Below, one piece after another: positions 8,316-17,103 of a stretch of DNA of 64,000 nt. The number at the start of each line of letters is the position of its first letter. Position 1 is the first letter of the stretch. The DNA is from Opitutus terrae PB90-1 (GTDB taxonomy: Bacteria > Verrucomicrobiota > Verrucomicrobiia > Opitutales > Opitutaceae): the NCBI RefSeq assembly GCF_000019965.1, contig NC_010571.1, positions 4,783,001 through 4,847,000 of the forward strand, in the 5' to 3' direction. Below the pieces are notes generated by a model. It had not been told where the DNA came from, did no database searches, and was given only the letters and a program-made list of their open reading frames with translations. The position numbers and the translations under genes are program-made.

Positions 8316-10154
8316 ATGCCGCTTGCTCCCGATGATCTCGACCTGACGCTGAAACGCACGTTCGGCTACGGCTCCTTCCGCCCGCTGCAGCGGGAGATCA
8401 TCGCGGCCACGCTCGCGGGCCAGGATGTATTTGCGTTGCTGCCGACCGGCGGCGGCAAGTCGCTCTGCTTCCAACTCCCCGCGCTCGTGCGGCCGGGACT
8501 CACCGTCGTGGTTTCGCCGCTGATCGCGTTGATGAAGGATCAGGTCGACGCGCTGCAGGCGAGCGGTGTCGCCGCCACGTTTCTCAACTCGACGCTCGAC
8601 GCCGACGAATCGCGCCGCCGGCTGCGCGGGCTGCATCAGGGCGAGTTCAAGCTCCTCTACGTCGCGCCGGAGCGGCTGATGCTCAACGGCTGGCAGGACA
8701 ATCTCCGTGCGTGGCAGATCGCCTGCCTCGCGATCGACGAGGCGCATTGCATTTCCGAGTGGGGCCACGATTTCCGACCGGAGTACCGCCAGCTCGCGAA
8801 GCTGCGCCGCGCGTTGCCCGACGTACCGGCGATGGCGCTTACCGCCACGGCCACGACGCGCGTGCGGGCCGACATCATCGAGCACCTGAAGCTGCGCGAG
8901 CCCGCCGTGTTTGTCGCCAGCTTCAACCGGCCGAATCTCACCTACCGCGTCATTCCGAAAGACCAGCCGCTGAAACAGATCATCGACTTCGTCCGCAAGC
9001 GCGAGGACGAGAGCGGGATCATCTACTGCGCGAGCCGCGCGGCGGCCGAGCGGCTGGCCGAATCGCTCGCCGGTCGCGGTTTCTCCGCCAAGCCCTATCA
9101 CGCCGGGCTCACCGCCGACGAACGCACGCGCCATCAGGAGGAGTTTCTCCGCGACGACGCGCGGATCGTCTGCGCCACGATCGCGTTCGGCATGGGCATC
9201 AACAAACCGAACGTCCGCTGGGTCATCCACCACGACCTGCCCAAGAACATCGAGGGTTATTATCAGGAGACCGGTCGCGCCGGCCGCGACGGACTGCCGG
9301 GCGACTGCCTGCTGCTGTTCAGCGCCGGCGACATCGCCAAGCAGCTCCATTTCCTCGACGAGATCACTGACGAACAGGAACAGCAGATCGCGCGCACGCA
9401 GCTCCGGAAAATCGTCCACTACGCCGAGAGCGCCGGCTGCCGTCGCGCCGAGTTGCTGGCGTATTTCGGCGAAACCTTCGGCGTGGACAACTGCGGCGCG
9501 TGCGACAACTGCCTCGAGCCGCGCGAAACCTACGACGGCACGCTCGTCGCGCAGAAACTTCTCTCGTGCGTTTACCGGATTCAGCAGAATAGCGGATTCA
9601 GCGTCGGCCTGAATCACCTCATCGAGGTGCTCACCGGCGCCGACACCGACAAGATCCGCCGCTGGGGCCACGACCGACTCACCACCTATGGCATCGGCGC
9701 CGAGCTCTCGCGTTCGCAATGGGCTGCCGTCGGGCGGGAGCTGACGCGGCTCGGCCTGCTCACCGTCGCCGAGGGCGAATACGCCACGCTCGCACTGACA
9801 CGGGACGGGCTGACGGCACTCGTGCAGCGCACGCCGATCACGCTCACGAAGCCCATGGACACGCCGAAAGCGAAACGCGTCAGCCGGCGCGAGGGCGAAG
9901 TCGCATGCGACGAAATCCTTTTCACCCGGCTGCGTGGTCTGCGCAAACAACTCGCCGACGAGCGCCGCGTGCCCGCCTACATCGTTTTTGGCGACACCAC
10001 GCTCCGCGCGATGGCGCGTTACTATCCGCAATCGCTCGACGCGATGGAGGGCATTCCCGGCATGGGCGAGAAGAAGCGCGCCGAGTTTGGCGCGCGGTTC
10101 GCCGCGGAAATCGCCGCCTACCTCCAGACCAATTCGAGGCAGTCGTTTGGGTGA
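8316..10154 (+). CDS. recQ: ATP-dependent DNA helicase RecQ
   Basis: 3'-5' DNA helicase for recombinational repair. Helicase motifs are complete: motif I LLPTGGGKS (residues 41-49), DEAH box in AIDEAHCISEWGHDFRPEY, motif III LTATAT, and motif VI QETGRAGRDG. The RecQ-C zinc-binding cysteines (CRRAELLAYFGE, then CGACDNC) and a winged helix follow. A C-terminal HRDC domain (LRGLRKQLADE through MEGIPGMGEKK) ends the 612-aa protein, a standard bacterial RecQ length. The start MPLAPDDLDL is chosen because it precedes the first helicase residues; 88 further in-frame codons upstream look non-coding. It is divergent from the thioredoxin/Mrr-like gene. Confidence 0.95.
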   Translation: MPLAPDDLDLTLKRTFGYGSFRPLQREIIAATLAGQDVFALLPTGGGKSLCFQLPALVRPGLTVVVSPLIALMKDQVDALQASGVAATFLNSTLDADESRRRLRGLHQGEFKLLYVAPERLMLNGWQDNLRAWQIACLAIDEAHCISEWGHDFRPEYRQLAKLRRALPDVPAMALTATATTRVRADIIEHLKLREPAVFVASFNRPNLTYRVIPKDQPLKQIIDFVRKREDESGIIYCASRAAAERLAESLAGRGFSAKPYHAGLTADERTRHQEEFLRDDARIVCATIAFGMGINKPNVRWVIHHDLPKNIEGYYQETGRAGRDGLPGDCLLLFSAGDIAKQLHFLDEITDEQEQQIARTQLRKIVHYAESAGCRRAELLAYFGETFGVDNCGACDNCLEPRETYDGTLVAQKLLSCVYRIQQNSGFSVGLNHLIEVLTGADTDKIRRWGHDRLTTYGIGAELSRSQWAAVGRELTRLGLLTVAEGEYATLALTRDGLTALVQRTPITLTKPMDTPKAKRVSRREGEVACDEILFTRLRGLRKQLADERRVPAYIVFGDTTLRAMARYYPQSLDAMEGIPGMGEKKRAEFGARFAAEIAAYLQTNSRQSFG

Positions 10155-10188
10155 GGGAACCCACGGCTTCCGGTTTGCAGCTCGATTC

Positions 10189-10298
10189 GTAGGGGCGTCG
10201 CTTGCGACGCCCGCGAGGTCGCCAAGGTAGGGCGCTCACTCCGTGAGCGCCGCGAATCTCCGGCGACATCCCGGCGGGCAGCGGAATGCCCGCCCTAC
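10189..10298. repeat. GTAG-hairpin (REP-like) elements, one single and one inverted pair
   Basis: At 10189 GTAG is followed by the hairpin GGGCGTCGC / GCGACGCCC. At 10227-10298 an inverted pair begins GTAGGGC and ends GCCCTAC, enclosing two hairpins (GGCGCTCAC / GTGAGCGCC and GCGGGCA / TGCCCGC). This is the architecture of REP/BIME elements. It lies downstream of recQ. Confidence 0.7.
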
Positions 10299-10324
10299 CT
10301 CCGCAAACCGCTCCACCTTTTCAT

Positions 10325-10380
10325 GCTCCAGGCTCTCAGCTCTGGACTCTAGACTCTAGGCTCTGGACTGCACTCCAGAC
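10325..10380. repeat. GGCTCT/CAGCTCT low-complexity tract
   Basis: Degenerate tandem words CTCTCAGCTCTGGACTCTAG and variants. The same words occur in frame inside metH (23476-23522) and purL (39580-39608, 40928-40959), so this is an intergenic member of a dispersed family. Confidence 0.6.
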
Positions 10381-10423
10381 TCGCTTGCCAACGCTCTGGT
10401 AACCGCCACCGTCTTTTCCCGCC

Positions 10424-11725
10424 ATGCACACATCCCACGGACTAGGCACCAAGGCGCTCCACGCCGGCCAGCAACCCGATCCCACCACCGGCTCCCGCGC
10501 CGTTCCGCTCTACCAAACCACCAGCTACGTCTTCCGCGACACCGAGCACGCCGCGAACCTTTTTGCGCTGAAGGAGCTCGGCAACATCTACACGCGGATC
10601 ATGAACCCGACGACCGACGTGTTCGAGCAACGCGTCGCCGCGCTCGAGGGCGGTTCCGGCGCGCTCGCGCACAGCTCGGGTCAGTCCGCGATCACCGACT
10701 CCATTTTCAATGTCGCCGGCGCTGGCGATCACATCGTCTCCGTCGCCCAGCTCTATGGCGGCACTTACAATCTCTTCCACTACACCCTGCCGCGGCTCGG
10801 CATCGAGGTGTCGTTCGTCGACGCCGATGATCCGGACAGTTTTCGCCGCGCGCTCCGGCCAAACACCAAGGCCTTTTACGGGGAAGGCCTCGGCAATCCG
10901 GCGCTCAACATTTTCCCGTTCGAGGAGGTCGCCAAGATCGCACGGGAGGCCGGCGTGCCGCTGATCATCGACAACACCTGCCTCTCGCCGATGCTCAACC
11001 GGCCCTTCGAGTGGGGCGCCAACATCGTCGTGCACTCGAGCACGAAATACATCGGCGGCCACGGCACGTCGATCGGCGGCATCGTCGTCGACGGCGGCAA
11101 TTTCGACTGGGGCTCCGGCCGCTTCCCAGGATTCACCACAGCTGATGCGTCCTACCACGGACTAGTGCACTGGGACGCCTTCAAGAGCTTCCCGCCGGCC
11201 GGTGGCGCGAACGTCGCCTACATCCTGAAAATGCGGCTGCAGCTGCTGCGCGATATCGGCGCCTGCATTTCGCCGTTTAACTCCTTCATGATGCTGCAGG
11301 GGCTGGAAACACTGCATCTGCGCATGCCGCGGATCAGCGAGAACGCGCTCAAGATCGCCGAGTTCCTGTCGCAGCACGACCGCGTCACCTGGGTCAACTA
11401 TCCCGGGCTGAAGACGAGCCCCAATCACGCCGCGGCGAAGAAATATCTCAACGGCGGATTCGGCGGCCTGCTCGGCTTCGGCGTCAAGGGCGGGTTCGAA
11501 GGCGGCCGCAAGCTCATGGAATCGCTCAAGCTCTTCTCGCATCTCGCCAACATTGGCGACTCGAAGTCGCTCGCGATCCATCCGGCGAGCACGACGCACA
11601 GCCAGCTCAATGCCGATGAGCAGGAAGCCGCCGGAGTGAAGCCCGACTACATCCGGCTCTCGCTCGGCACGGAGGACTACGCCGATCTGCAGGCCGACAT
11701 CGAGCAGGCGCTCGCGAAGGTCTGA
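10424..11725 (+). CDS. metY: O-acetylhomoserine sulfhydrylase (MetY)
   Basis: PLP-dependent Cys/Met metabolism enzyme that makes homocysteine from O-acetylhomoserine and sulfide. It starts HTSHGLGTKALHAGQQPDPTTGSRAVPLYQ-like (family N-terminus: TxxLHAGQxPDxxTGxRAxPIYQ) and has the PLP-lysine motif VHSSTKYIGGHGTSIGG (Lys near residue 207). The 433-aa length and the IYTRIMNPT segment fit MetY rather than MetB or MetC. The product homocysteine is the substrate of the split methionine synthase about 9 kb away, so the window encodes two consecutive steps of methionine synthesis. No SAM riboswitch motif was recognised upstream. A hairpin terminator follows the stop. Confidence 0.93.
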   Translation: MHTSHGLGTKALHAGQQPDPTTGSRAVPLYQTTSYVFRDTEHAANLFALKELGNIYTRIMNPTTDVFEQRVAALEGGSGALAHSSGQSAITDSIFNVAGAGDHIVSVAQLYGGTYNLFHYTLPRLGIEVSFVDADDPDSFRRALRPNTKAFYGEGLGNPALNIFPFEEVAKIAREAGVPLIIDNTCLSPMLNRPFEWGANIVVHSSTKYIGGHGTSIGGIVVDGGNFDWGSGRFPGFTTADASYHGLVHWDAFKSFPPAGGANVAYILKMRLQLLRDIGACISPFNSFMMLQGLETLHLRMPRISENALKIAEFLSQHDRVTWVNYPGLKTSPNHAAAKKYLNGGFGGLLGFGVKGGFEGGRKLMESLKLFSHLANIGDSKSLAIHPASTTHSQLNADEQEAAGVKPDYIRLSLGTEDYADLQADIEQALAKV

Positions 11726-11751
11726 CGCCTCCGCCACGCTCGTTTCCTGGA

Positions 11752-11778
11752 GCCGCGACGCCCTCGTCGCGGCTTTTT
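11752..11778 (+). terminator. Repeat-derived intrinsic terminator after metY
   Basis: A 9-bp perfect stem (arm GCCGCGACG, loop CCCT) followed by TTTTTCTTT, 26 bp after the stop. The stem is a copy of the TGGAGC-type palindrome found elsewhere in this window, including inside coding sequence. Confidence 0.8.
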
Positions 11779-11800
11779 CTTTCGGGGACCTACACCGCGC

Positions 11801-12313
11801 TCATGAATGCGTTCTCGGCCACCCGAGATACCGCGGCACCCGCGCCCGATGTTCCCGCCACGCATCGCCGAACCGCTGCTCGAGGAAACGTTCCTCAGCG
11901 AGCGCGATCCGGTGATGCAGCAGAACTGTCAGCGCGGCCGAAATCAGCACCACCGGATGCGGGCAGTAGAGGCAGCCGGCAGCAGCGGCGAGAAACAGCG
12001 CCACGTAAAGCGGGTGCCGGCTCAACCGATAGATTCCGCCTGTCTTCAGTTCGGTCGCTTCCTTCGGCAGCCCCACCCGCAACGACGCGCCCAACGCGCG
12101 GGCACCGAGAATCAACAGCATCACCGCCGCCATCGCGAGCCCGAGCGCCACCATTCTCCCGCCCGGCACCGGCGCACGCAGGCGAAATCCGGCGAGCTGC
12201 ATCAGCGGCGGCACGATCGCGCCAAAAATTGCCGCCTTCGCGAGCAAAAACAGCACCGGGTGAATCGGCGGCGTGCCGAGCAGTCCCGGTGAACGTTTTT
12301 CTTCGCGGCCCAT
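11801..12313 (-). CDS. Isoprenylcysteine carboxyl methyltransferase-like membrane protein
   Basis: Small integral membrane methyltransferase (ICMT/PEMT-type fold) of 170 aa. Hydrophobic helices occupy about residues 18-45, 52-75 and 98-125. The family signature is the C-terminal stretch GGIYRLSRHPLYVALFL followed by EERFLEQRFGDAWREHRARVPRYL, matching the RHPxY and E-x(n)-F/Y-Y motifs that bind SAM. The methyl acceptor in bacteria is usually unknown. The start MGREEKRSPG was chosen because upstream codons are shadow sequence of the ThrE-like gene. It is 32 bp downstream of that gene on the same strand and convergent with metY. Confidence 0.75.
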   Translation of the reverse strand: MGREEKRSPGLLGTPPIHPVLFLLAKAAIFGAIVPPLMQLAGFRLRAPVPGGRMVALGLAMAAVMLLILGARALGASLRVGLPKEATELKTGGIYRLSRHPLYVALFLAAAAGCLYCPHPVVLISAALTVLLHHRIALAEERFLEQRFGDAWREHRARVPRYLGWPRTHS

Positions 12314-12345
12314 CGCATCGCTCCGTTCGTGCGCTGCGCCGCCTC

Positions 12346-12807
12346 TCACACCACCGGCCGTCGCCGGTAGAATAGCAGTCCGGGCATCGCAAGCCCGACC
12401 GCGAGCGCGCCGATCACGAAGAACGCGCGCAGCCCGGAGTTGATCGCTTGCGACAGCAGTGCATCCGTCGCGCCGTGCTGCTGGATCAGCTGGATCGTGA
12501 TCAACGTCGTGAACAGCGGCACGCCCGGAATCATCGGGATCACCGCCGCGACCGTGAATACCTTCGGATGCGCCCGCAGCCGCGGCGCATCCCACACGCC
12601 AAGGAAGCTCACCGCCGACGCCGCGATCAGGGTCGCGAGTTCCACCGGCACGCCGGCGCGCTGCAGCAGAAACCGCAGCCCGTGCCCGATCGCGCCCAGC
12701 ACCGCGCAATGCCACAGCACGCCGCGGGGAACGTTGAACAACATGCCGAACCCGATCGCCGGCACCGCGGCCAATGCCATGTCCTGCAGCAGCTCGAGGA
12801 GAATCAT
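12346..12807 (-). CDS. ThrE-type threonine/serine exporter, small subunit (ThrE_2)
   Basis: Second half of a ThrE-like amino-acid exporter, a four- to five-helix membrane protein (153 aa) matching the ThrE_2/DUF3815 domain: a glycine-rich first helix (AIGFGMLFNVP), then FLGVWDAPRLRAHPKVF and VAAVIPMIPGVPLF, the conserved PxxPG loop. In Corynebacterium these domains are one fused polypeptide; here they are two proteins whose genes overlap by 4 bp (ATGA). Export of threonine or serine is inferred from the family. Confidence 0.82.
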   Translation of the reverse strand: MILLELLQDMALAAVPAIGFGMLFNVPRGVLWHCAVLGAIGHGLRFLLQRAGVPVELATLIAASAVSFLGVWDAPRLRAHPKVFTVAAVIPMIPGVPLFTTLITIQLIQQHGATDALLSQAINSGLRAFFVIGALAVGLAMPGLLFYRRRPVV

Positions 12808-13589
12808 GACAGCCACCCCCACACGCCCCAGATGCTCATCGCCGCCACGATCCCGAGGCAGGTCGCACCTGACAGCAGCAACGCGAACATCCCCCGCGAG
12901 ATTCCCGTGTTGATGTAGCCTTTCACCATGTCCGAGACCGCGTTGATCAGCGGATAACCGGGCACGAGCAGAAGCACGCTCGCCGCCATCGCCGCCTTCG
13001 GTGTTCGACTCAGCTCATACGCGAAGCCCACCACCGTGATCGACGTCGCCACGAACGCCGTGAGAAAAAACACCACCAGCGGACTGAAATGTCGTGCGGC
13101 GAGCTGTTGTCGGGCGGCCATCGCGACGGAGCTCGCCACGGCCACGAGCGCGCAACCCGCCCAATCCGACGCACTCAACCGCGCGAAGCACGCGCAGGAC
13201 AACCCGACCGCGACCGCGACCAGCCACCGCGGATGATGGACCGGCTCGAGCGCAAGCAAGCGCTGACGGTAGTGCACGCGATCGATCTTCCCCTCCTCCG
13301 CCTCGAGCACCAGCCGCTGCACCTCCATCACGGTGTGCATGTTGATTCCGCGATCCTCGTTGCGGCGCACCGTCGTCTTGCTCCGGCCGCTGATCCGCAC
13401 GGTCACCGTGACCGCATTCGCCATCAATGCGACCTCCACGCGTTCCGCTCCCAGCGCCAGCCCAACCCGGCGCGCGAGCGATTCAACCAGCGCGCTTTCC
13501 GCTCCATGCTGCAACAGCTTCAACGCCGTCTCCGCGCAGAGCGGAGCCAGGTCGATGGGCTCCGGAGGAGGGAGTGGTGACGTGCTCAT
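12804..13589 (-). CDS. ThrE-type threonine/serine exporter, large subunit (DUF1212)
   Basis: First half of the ThrE-like exporter. The N-terminal soluble part (residues about 1-110, LLQHGAESALVESLARRVG and NRGINMHTVMEVQRLV-like sequence) is characteristic of the DUF1212/ThrE domain and is followed by about five transmembrane helices, with LLLVPGYPLINAVSDMVKG as the conserved PGxPxxNxxxD motif. Length 261 aa from MSTSPLPPPE; nine upstream codons are less plausible. It is translationally coupled to the small subunit and first in a three-gene minus-strand unit ending with the ICMT-like gene. Confidence 0.85.
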   Translation of the reverse strand: MSTSPLPPPEPIDLAPLCAETALKLLQHGAESALVESLARRVGLALGAERVEVALMANAVTVTVRISGRSKTTVRRNEDRGINMHTVMEVQRLVLEAEEGKIDRVHYRQRLLALEPVHHPRWLVAVAVGLSCACFARLSASDWAGCALVAVASSVAMAARQQLAARHFSPLVVFFLTAFVATSITVVGFAYELSRTPKAAMAASVLLLVPGYPLINAVSDMVKGYINTGISRGMFALLLSGATCLGIVAAMSIWGVWGWLS

Positions 13590-13747
13590 CAGGATCGTGG
13601 TGGCCGCGCGTTTCACACCGCGCTCCAGGTAAACTCATTCCGAGCGCTGCGAATAATCCAGCCAACTCTTTTGGTCCGTAGGCGATTTTCCGCGGCTCAT
13701 ACCTCCGCAGCGCCCCGCCGGCCGCCCTTCCGGCGAATGTTCGTAAT

Positions 13748-13822
13748 ATGATCATTCGCCCAGCCACCCGCGACGACGCGCGGCGAGCGGCAGCTCAGCC
13801 GAAACCCGACGAAAAGTCGTGA
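13748..13822 (+). pseudogene. Possible GNAT acetyltransferase N-terminal remnant
   Basis: A 24-codon open frame encodes MIIRPATRDDARRAAA then ends. MIIRPATxxDA is the very typical first beta-strand and turn of GNAT acetyltransferases, but nothing of the acetyl-CoA domain follows in any frame before cobQ begins on the opposite strand. It may be the stub of a deleted gene. A chance match is possible at this length. Confidence 0.3.
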
Positions 13823-13842
13823 ACGATCGCGCGTTCGCGGGC

Positions 13843-15297
13843 CTACAGCCCCAGATACCGCCGCACCGGCGCAAGATCCAGGTGCTCGGCAATGTGATCG
13901 GCCATGGCGCGATATACGTCCTGACGTTTCTCGCCCCACAACCTCGCCGCCGGCCGGTGCGCGACGAGGCCGGCCGCCTGCGCCACCTTCGCGCGCAAGC
14001 GCGGCGATTCGAACCAGCCGTGCAGATACGTGCCCCAAACGCGACCGCGTCGCACGCCTTCTGCGCGCGGTTGTCCATTCTCCTCGACGATGTGCAGCGG
14101 CTCGATCTCCGCCGTCGACGCCGTCCGCCCCATGTGAATCTCGTAAGCGCACCAGCGCTCGCCATCGCACTGCGCCATCACGGGGCGAACGATTTTGGGG
14201 GCGCGAAACTCCGTGCGCACCGGCAGCAGTCCGAGTCCGGGCTCGTCGCCCACGTCACCCGCCACCCCGCTCGGATCGCTCAGTCGCTCGCCGAGCAATT
14301 GATATCCTCCACACACGCCGATCACGAGTGTCCCCCGCTCCGCCGCGGCGAGGATCGCCCGATCCAACCCGCGTGCGCGCAACCAGCGCAGATCCGCCAG
14401 CGTGTTTTTAGTGCCGGGCAAAATGATCGCTCGAGCCGAGCCGAGCACCGCGGGATCCGCCGTCCATCGCGTGCGCACGCCGGCATCGTCCCACCACGGC
14501 TGGCAATCGCTGAGATTCGCGGCGTGCGGCAGCCGCACCCACGCGATCGTGTCGCCTTCGCCGCGGTCCTCGTCTTCGGCGCGCAGCCCGTCCTCCTCCT
14601 CCGGCTGCAGGTCCGGCCGGAAAGGTACGGTGCCAAGCACCGGCAATCCCGACGCGTGCGGCGCGAGCCAGTCCGCCGGATTCGGGAACAGCCCAATGTC
14701 GCCGCGAAACCGGTTAACGATCGCGCCGAGTCCGCGCGCGCGATCCTCGGCCGGCAGCAGGTTCCACGTGCCGGCGAGCTGCGCGTAAATTCCGCCGCGA
14801 TCGATGTCGCCCACAAGCAGCCACCGTCCATCCAGCTGCCGGATCGGCCGCAGGTTCACGAGATCGCGATCCATCAGGTTCAACTCGACCGGACTGCCCG
14901 CGCCTTCGAGCACCAACACGTCACAGCGCGATTTCCAACCCTCCAACACGTCGCGCACCAGCGCCCAGTTGCGCTCGAAATCGCGGTAGTAGTCGCGTCC
15001 GCTCTGATGCGGCTGCGCGCGGCCGAGCAACACGACCTGCGAGCCCATCGGTCCGCTCGGTTTCAGCAAGATTGGGTTCATCTCCACGCACGGCGTCAGC
15101 CCGCACGCCTCCGCCTGCACGACCTGCGCCCGCGCGATCTCGCCGCCGTCCGGCGTCACCGACGCGTTGTTCGACATGTTCTGCGCCTTGAACGGCGCCA
15201 CGCGCACGCCCTCGCGCCGCAGCCACGCGCACAGCGCCGTGGCCATCCACGTTTTCCCTGCGCCCGACGATGTGCCGAGAACCGCCAGCGCTTTCAT
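13843..15297 (-). CDS. cobQ: Cobyric acid synthase CobQ
   Basis: Glutamine-dependent amidase that converts adenosylcobyrinic a,c-diamide to cobyric acid in the cobalamin pathway. The N-terminal ATP-binding domain has the P-loop LGTSSGAGKT (residues 7-16) and the CobQ signature FKAQNMSNNA with GGEIARAQ. The C-terminal class I glutamine amidotransferase domain carries the nucleophile in VIGVCGGYQLLG and the histidine in YEIHMG. Length 484 aa, standard. It follows btuD by 118 bp, a gap filled by palindromic repeats, so it may be the last gene of the riboswitch-led B12 unit. No other cobalamin-synthesis gene is in the window. Confidence 0.95.
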   Translation of the reverse strand: MKALAVLGTSSGAGKTWMATALCAWLRREGVRVAPFKAQNMSNNASVTPDGGEIARAQVVQAEACGLTPCVEMNPILLKPSGPMGSQVVLLGRAQPHQSGRDYYRDFERNWALVRDVLEGWKSRCDVLVLEGAGSPVELNLMDRDLVNLRPIRQLDGRWLLVGDIDRGGIYAQLAGTWNLLPAEDRARGLGAIVNRFRGDIGLFPNPADWLAPHASGLPVLGTVPFRPDLQPEEEDGLRAEDEDRGEGDTIAWVRLPHAANLSDCQPWWDDAGVRTRWTADPAVLGSARAIILPGTKNTLADLRWLRARGLDRAILAAAERGTLVIGVCGGYQLLGERLSDPSGVAGDVGDEPGLGLLPVRTEFRAPKIVRPVMAQCDGERWCAYEIHMGRTASTAEIEPLHIVEENGQPRAEGVRRGRVWGTYLHGWFESPRLRAKVAQAAGLVAHRPAARLWGEKRQDVYRAMADHIAEHLDLAPVRRYLGL

Positions 15298-15307
15298 CGC
15301 GGCCCGT

Positions 15308-15385
15308 GGTAGGGCGGGTTGTCCTCAACCCGCCGCGTGTTTCGACAATTCCGGCGCGGGCGCGGCGCGTTAAGGATAACGCGCC
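15308..15385. repeat. GTAG-hairpin inverted pair between btuD and cobQ
   Basis: GTAGGGCGGGTT-type left element (arm GCGGGTT, loop GTCCTC, arm AACCCGC) and a right element with a 9-bp stem (GGCGCGTTA / TAACGCGCC, loop AGGA, 15364-15385). It occupies most of the btuD-cobQ gap and has no T-run. Confidence 0.65.
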
Positions 15386-15415
15386 CTGCCCTTGCCGATT
15401 CTGCTTCCACACAAC

Positions 15416-16129
15416 TCATGGTAGCTCGATCGACAGTCCCGGGGCGGTTCGCGCCCGCACGCCGAACACTTCGCGCAGCAACTCCGGCGTGAGTACCTGC
15501 TCGGGCTTGCCCGCCGCGCGCAATCGCCCTTCGTGCAGCACCACGACCACGTCGAGGCAGTGCGCCACGCGCAGATCATGGAGCGAAAACAGCATCGTCC
15601 CACCGGCGTTCGCCAGCTCGCGGCCGAGCATCAACACCTCCAGCGCATGCCGCGGGTCCAGCGGCGCCAACGGCTCGTCCCAGAGTTGCAGCCGAGCCTG
15701 CGTTGCCAGGGCCCGTGCCAGCAGCACGCGTTGCCGTTCGCCGCCGGAGAGCCGGTTCACCGGGCGGTGCGCCAGCGTCGTCAGGTCGAGTCGCGCGAGC
15801 GCCGCGTCGACGCCGTGCTCGTCGTCACCGTGCGCAAACCGCCCCTGCGCCACGACGGAGCGCACGGAAAACCCGAACTCGAACCGCGCTTCCTGCGGCA
15901 CCCACGCCGCGCGCCGTCCGCGCTCAAGCACCTCGATCTGCGGCAGCGTTTGGCCGTCCCATCGCACTTCGCCGCGTGCCGGCAGCAGCCCCGCCGCCAC
16001 CTGCAGCAGCGTCGACTTGCCCGACCCGTTCGGGCCGACCAACCCCGCCAGGGTGCCGGGCGCCAGTTGCAGGCTCACCTCGGCGACGCGTCCGGTCACC
16101 GTCGCGCCCTCGATGCTGAGCGCGCTCAT
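15416..16129 (-). CDS. btuD: Cobalamin ABC transporter ATPase (BtuD-like)
   Basis: ATP-binding subunit of a BtuCDF-type importer. Walker A GPNGSGKST (about residues 32-40), signature LSGGERQRV, Walker B LQLWDEPLAPLD and the switch histidine in LFSLHDL are all intact. The 237-aa product starts at MSALSIEGAT, whose ATG overlaps the permease stop by 4 bp. Sequence alone would also fit an iron-siderophore importer, but position in an operon behind a cobalamin riboswitch and before cobQ argues for B12. Confidence 0.9.
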   Translation of the reverse strand: MSALSIEGATVTGRVAEVSLQLAPGTLAGLVGPNGSGKSTLLQVAAGLLPARGEVRWDGQTLPQIEVLERGRRAAWVPQEARFEFGFSVRSVVAQGRFAHGDDEHGVDAALARLDLTTLAHRPVNRLSGGERQRVLLARALATQARLQLWDEPLAPLDPRHALEVLMLGRELANAGGTMLFSLHDLRVAHCLDVVVVLHEGRLRAAGKPEQVLTPELLREVFGVRARTAPGLSIELP

Positions 16130-17103
16130 GCTTTTCGCCGTAGCAGCCATAGGAAAAAAGGTCCTCCCACCAGCGAGGTCACGATGCCCAAGCGCAGTCC
16201 GCCGGCGAGCCGGCCCAGCAAATCGCACGCGAGCACAAACGCCGCGCCGCCGATCAGCGCGAGCGGCACGAGTCGGCGATGCTCCGGTCCCACGATCAGC
16301 CGCAATACATGCGGCACGATCAAGCCCACGAATCCGACCGTGCCGGCCACCGCGGTCGCAAGCGCCGTGAGCACGGTCGAAAGCACCAACAACGTCCGGC
16401 GCAGCTGCGGCACGTCTACGCCCAGGCTCTGAGCCTCAACCGCGCCGAGGCTCAGCAGGTCCATCCGCCGGCCCAGCGGCCAGAGCAGGATCGCCCCGAC
16501 CACAATCGGCAGCGCCATCGCCACGTGCTCCCACGTGCGATCCTCCAACCCGCCGAGCAGCCAGAACATGATCTGCGCGTTCCGTTCGTAGCTCAGCGTG
16601 AAACTCGACAGCACGTAGCTCGTCACCGCGCCGAGCAGCGCGTTCAACGCCACGCCCGCGAGCAGCAGCCGTTCGGTGCTCGCACCACTTCGCGCCAGCA
16701 TCAACACCGCCGTTGTGGAACACACCGCGCCAATCACCGCGGCGACCGGCAGCACCAGCAACGAAGTGGACGCCCACCCAAGCCCGATGGCCACCACCGC
16801 GCCAGCCGAACCGCCCGCGCTCACCCCCAGCAGCCCCGGGCTCGCGAGGCTGTTGCGAAAATACGCCTGCATGACCACGCCGCTCGCCGACAACGCCGCG
16901 CCGATCAGCATCGCCACGAGCAGCCGCGGCAGCCGGATTTGCCACAACACCATCGCCGCGAGTTCGTCCTCGCGCATCAGCCCCGCGAAGATCCGCGGCA
17001 AACCGAGTCGAAGATCGCCGACACCGAGCGACAGCAACATCAACACCACCAACGCCACCAGCACGGCCGGCAGCGCACTGCGGGTGACCCATGCCGGCGT
17101 CAT
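16126..17103 (-). CDS. btuC: Cobalamin ABC transporter permease (BtuC-like, FecCD family)
   Basis: Integral membrane permease of 325 aa with roughly nine to ten hydrophobic helices. Diagnostic FecCD/BtuC segments are QIRLPRLLVAMLIGAALSASG, FRNSLASPGLLGVSAGGSAGA and GTVGFVGLIVPHVLRLI, followed by GRLAGGLRLGIVTSLVGGPFF. The start MTPAWVTRSA overlaps the preceding btuF stop by 4 bp, and its own stop overlaps btuD by 4 bp, so the three importer genes are tightly translationally coupled. It pairs with BtuD as the dimeric channel in the inner membrane. Confidence 0.92.
   Translation of the reverse strand: MTPAWVTRSALPAVLVALVVLMLLSLGVGDLRLGLPRIFAGLMREDELAAMVLWQIRLPRLLVAMLIGAALSASGVVMQAYFRNSLASPGLLGVSAGGSAGAVVAIGLGWASTSLLVLPVAAVIGAVCSTTAVLMLARSGASTERLLLAGVALNALLGAVTSYVLSSFTLSYERNAQIMFWLLGGLEDRTWEHVAMALPIVVGAILLWPLGRRMDLLSLGAVEAQSLGVDVPQLRRTLLVLSTVLTALATAVAGTVGFVGLIVPHVLRLIVGPEHRRLVPLALIGGAAFVLACDLLGRLAGGLRLGIVTSLVGGPFFLWLLRRKA

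Noticed and set aside
8079-10031. 650-codon minus-strand frame opposite recQ
   Set aside because: Antisense shadow of recQ, whose motifs are complete on the plus strand.
10189-10380. CRISPR-like repeat array
   Set aside because: The units are palindromes of differing sequence with no constant repeat and no regular spacers, and no cas genes are present.
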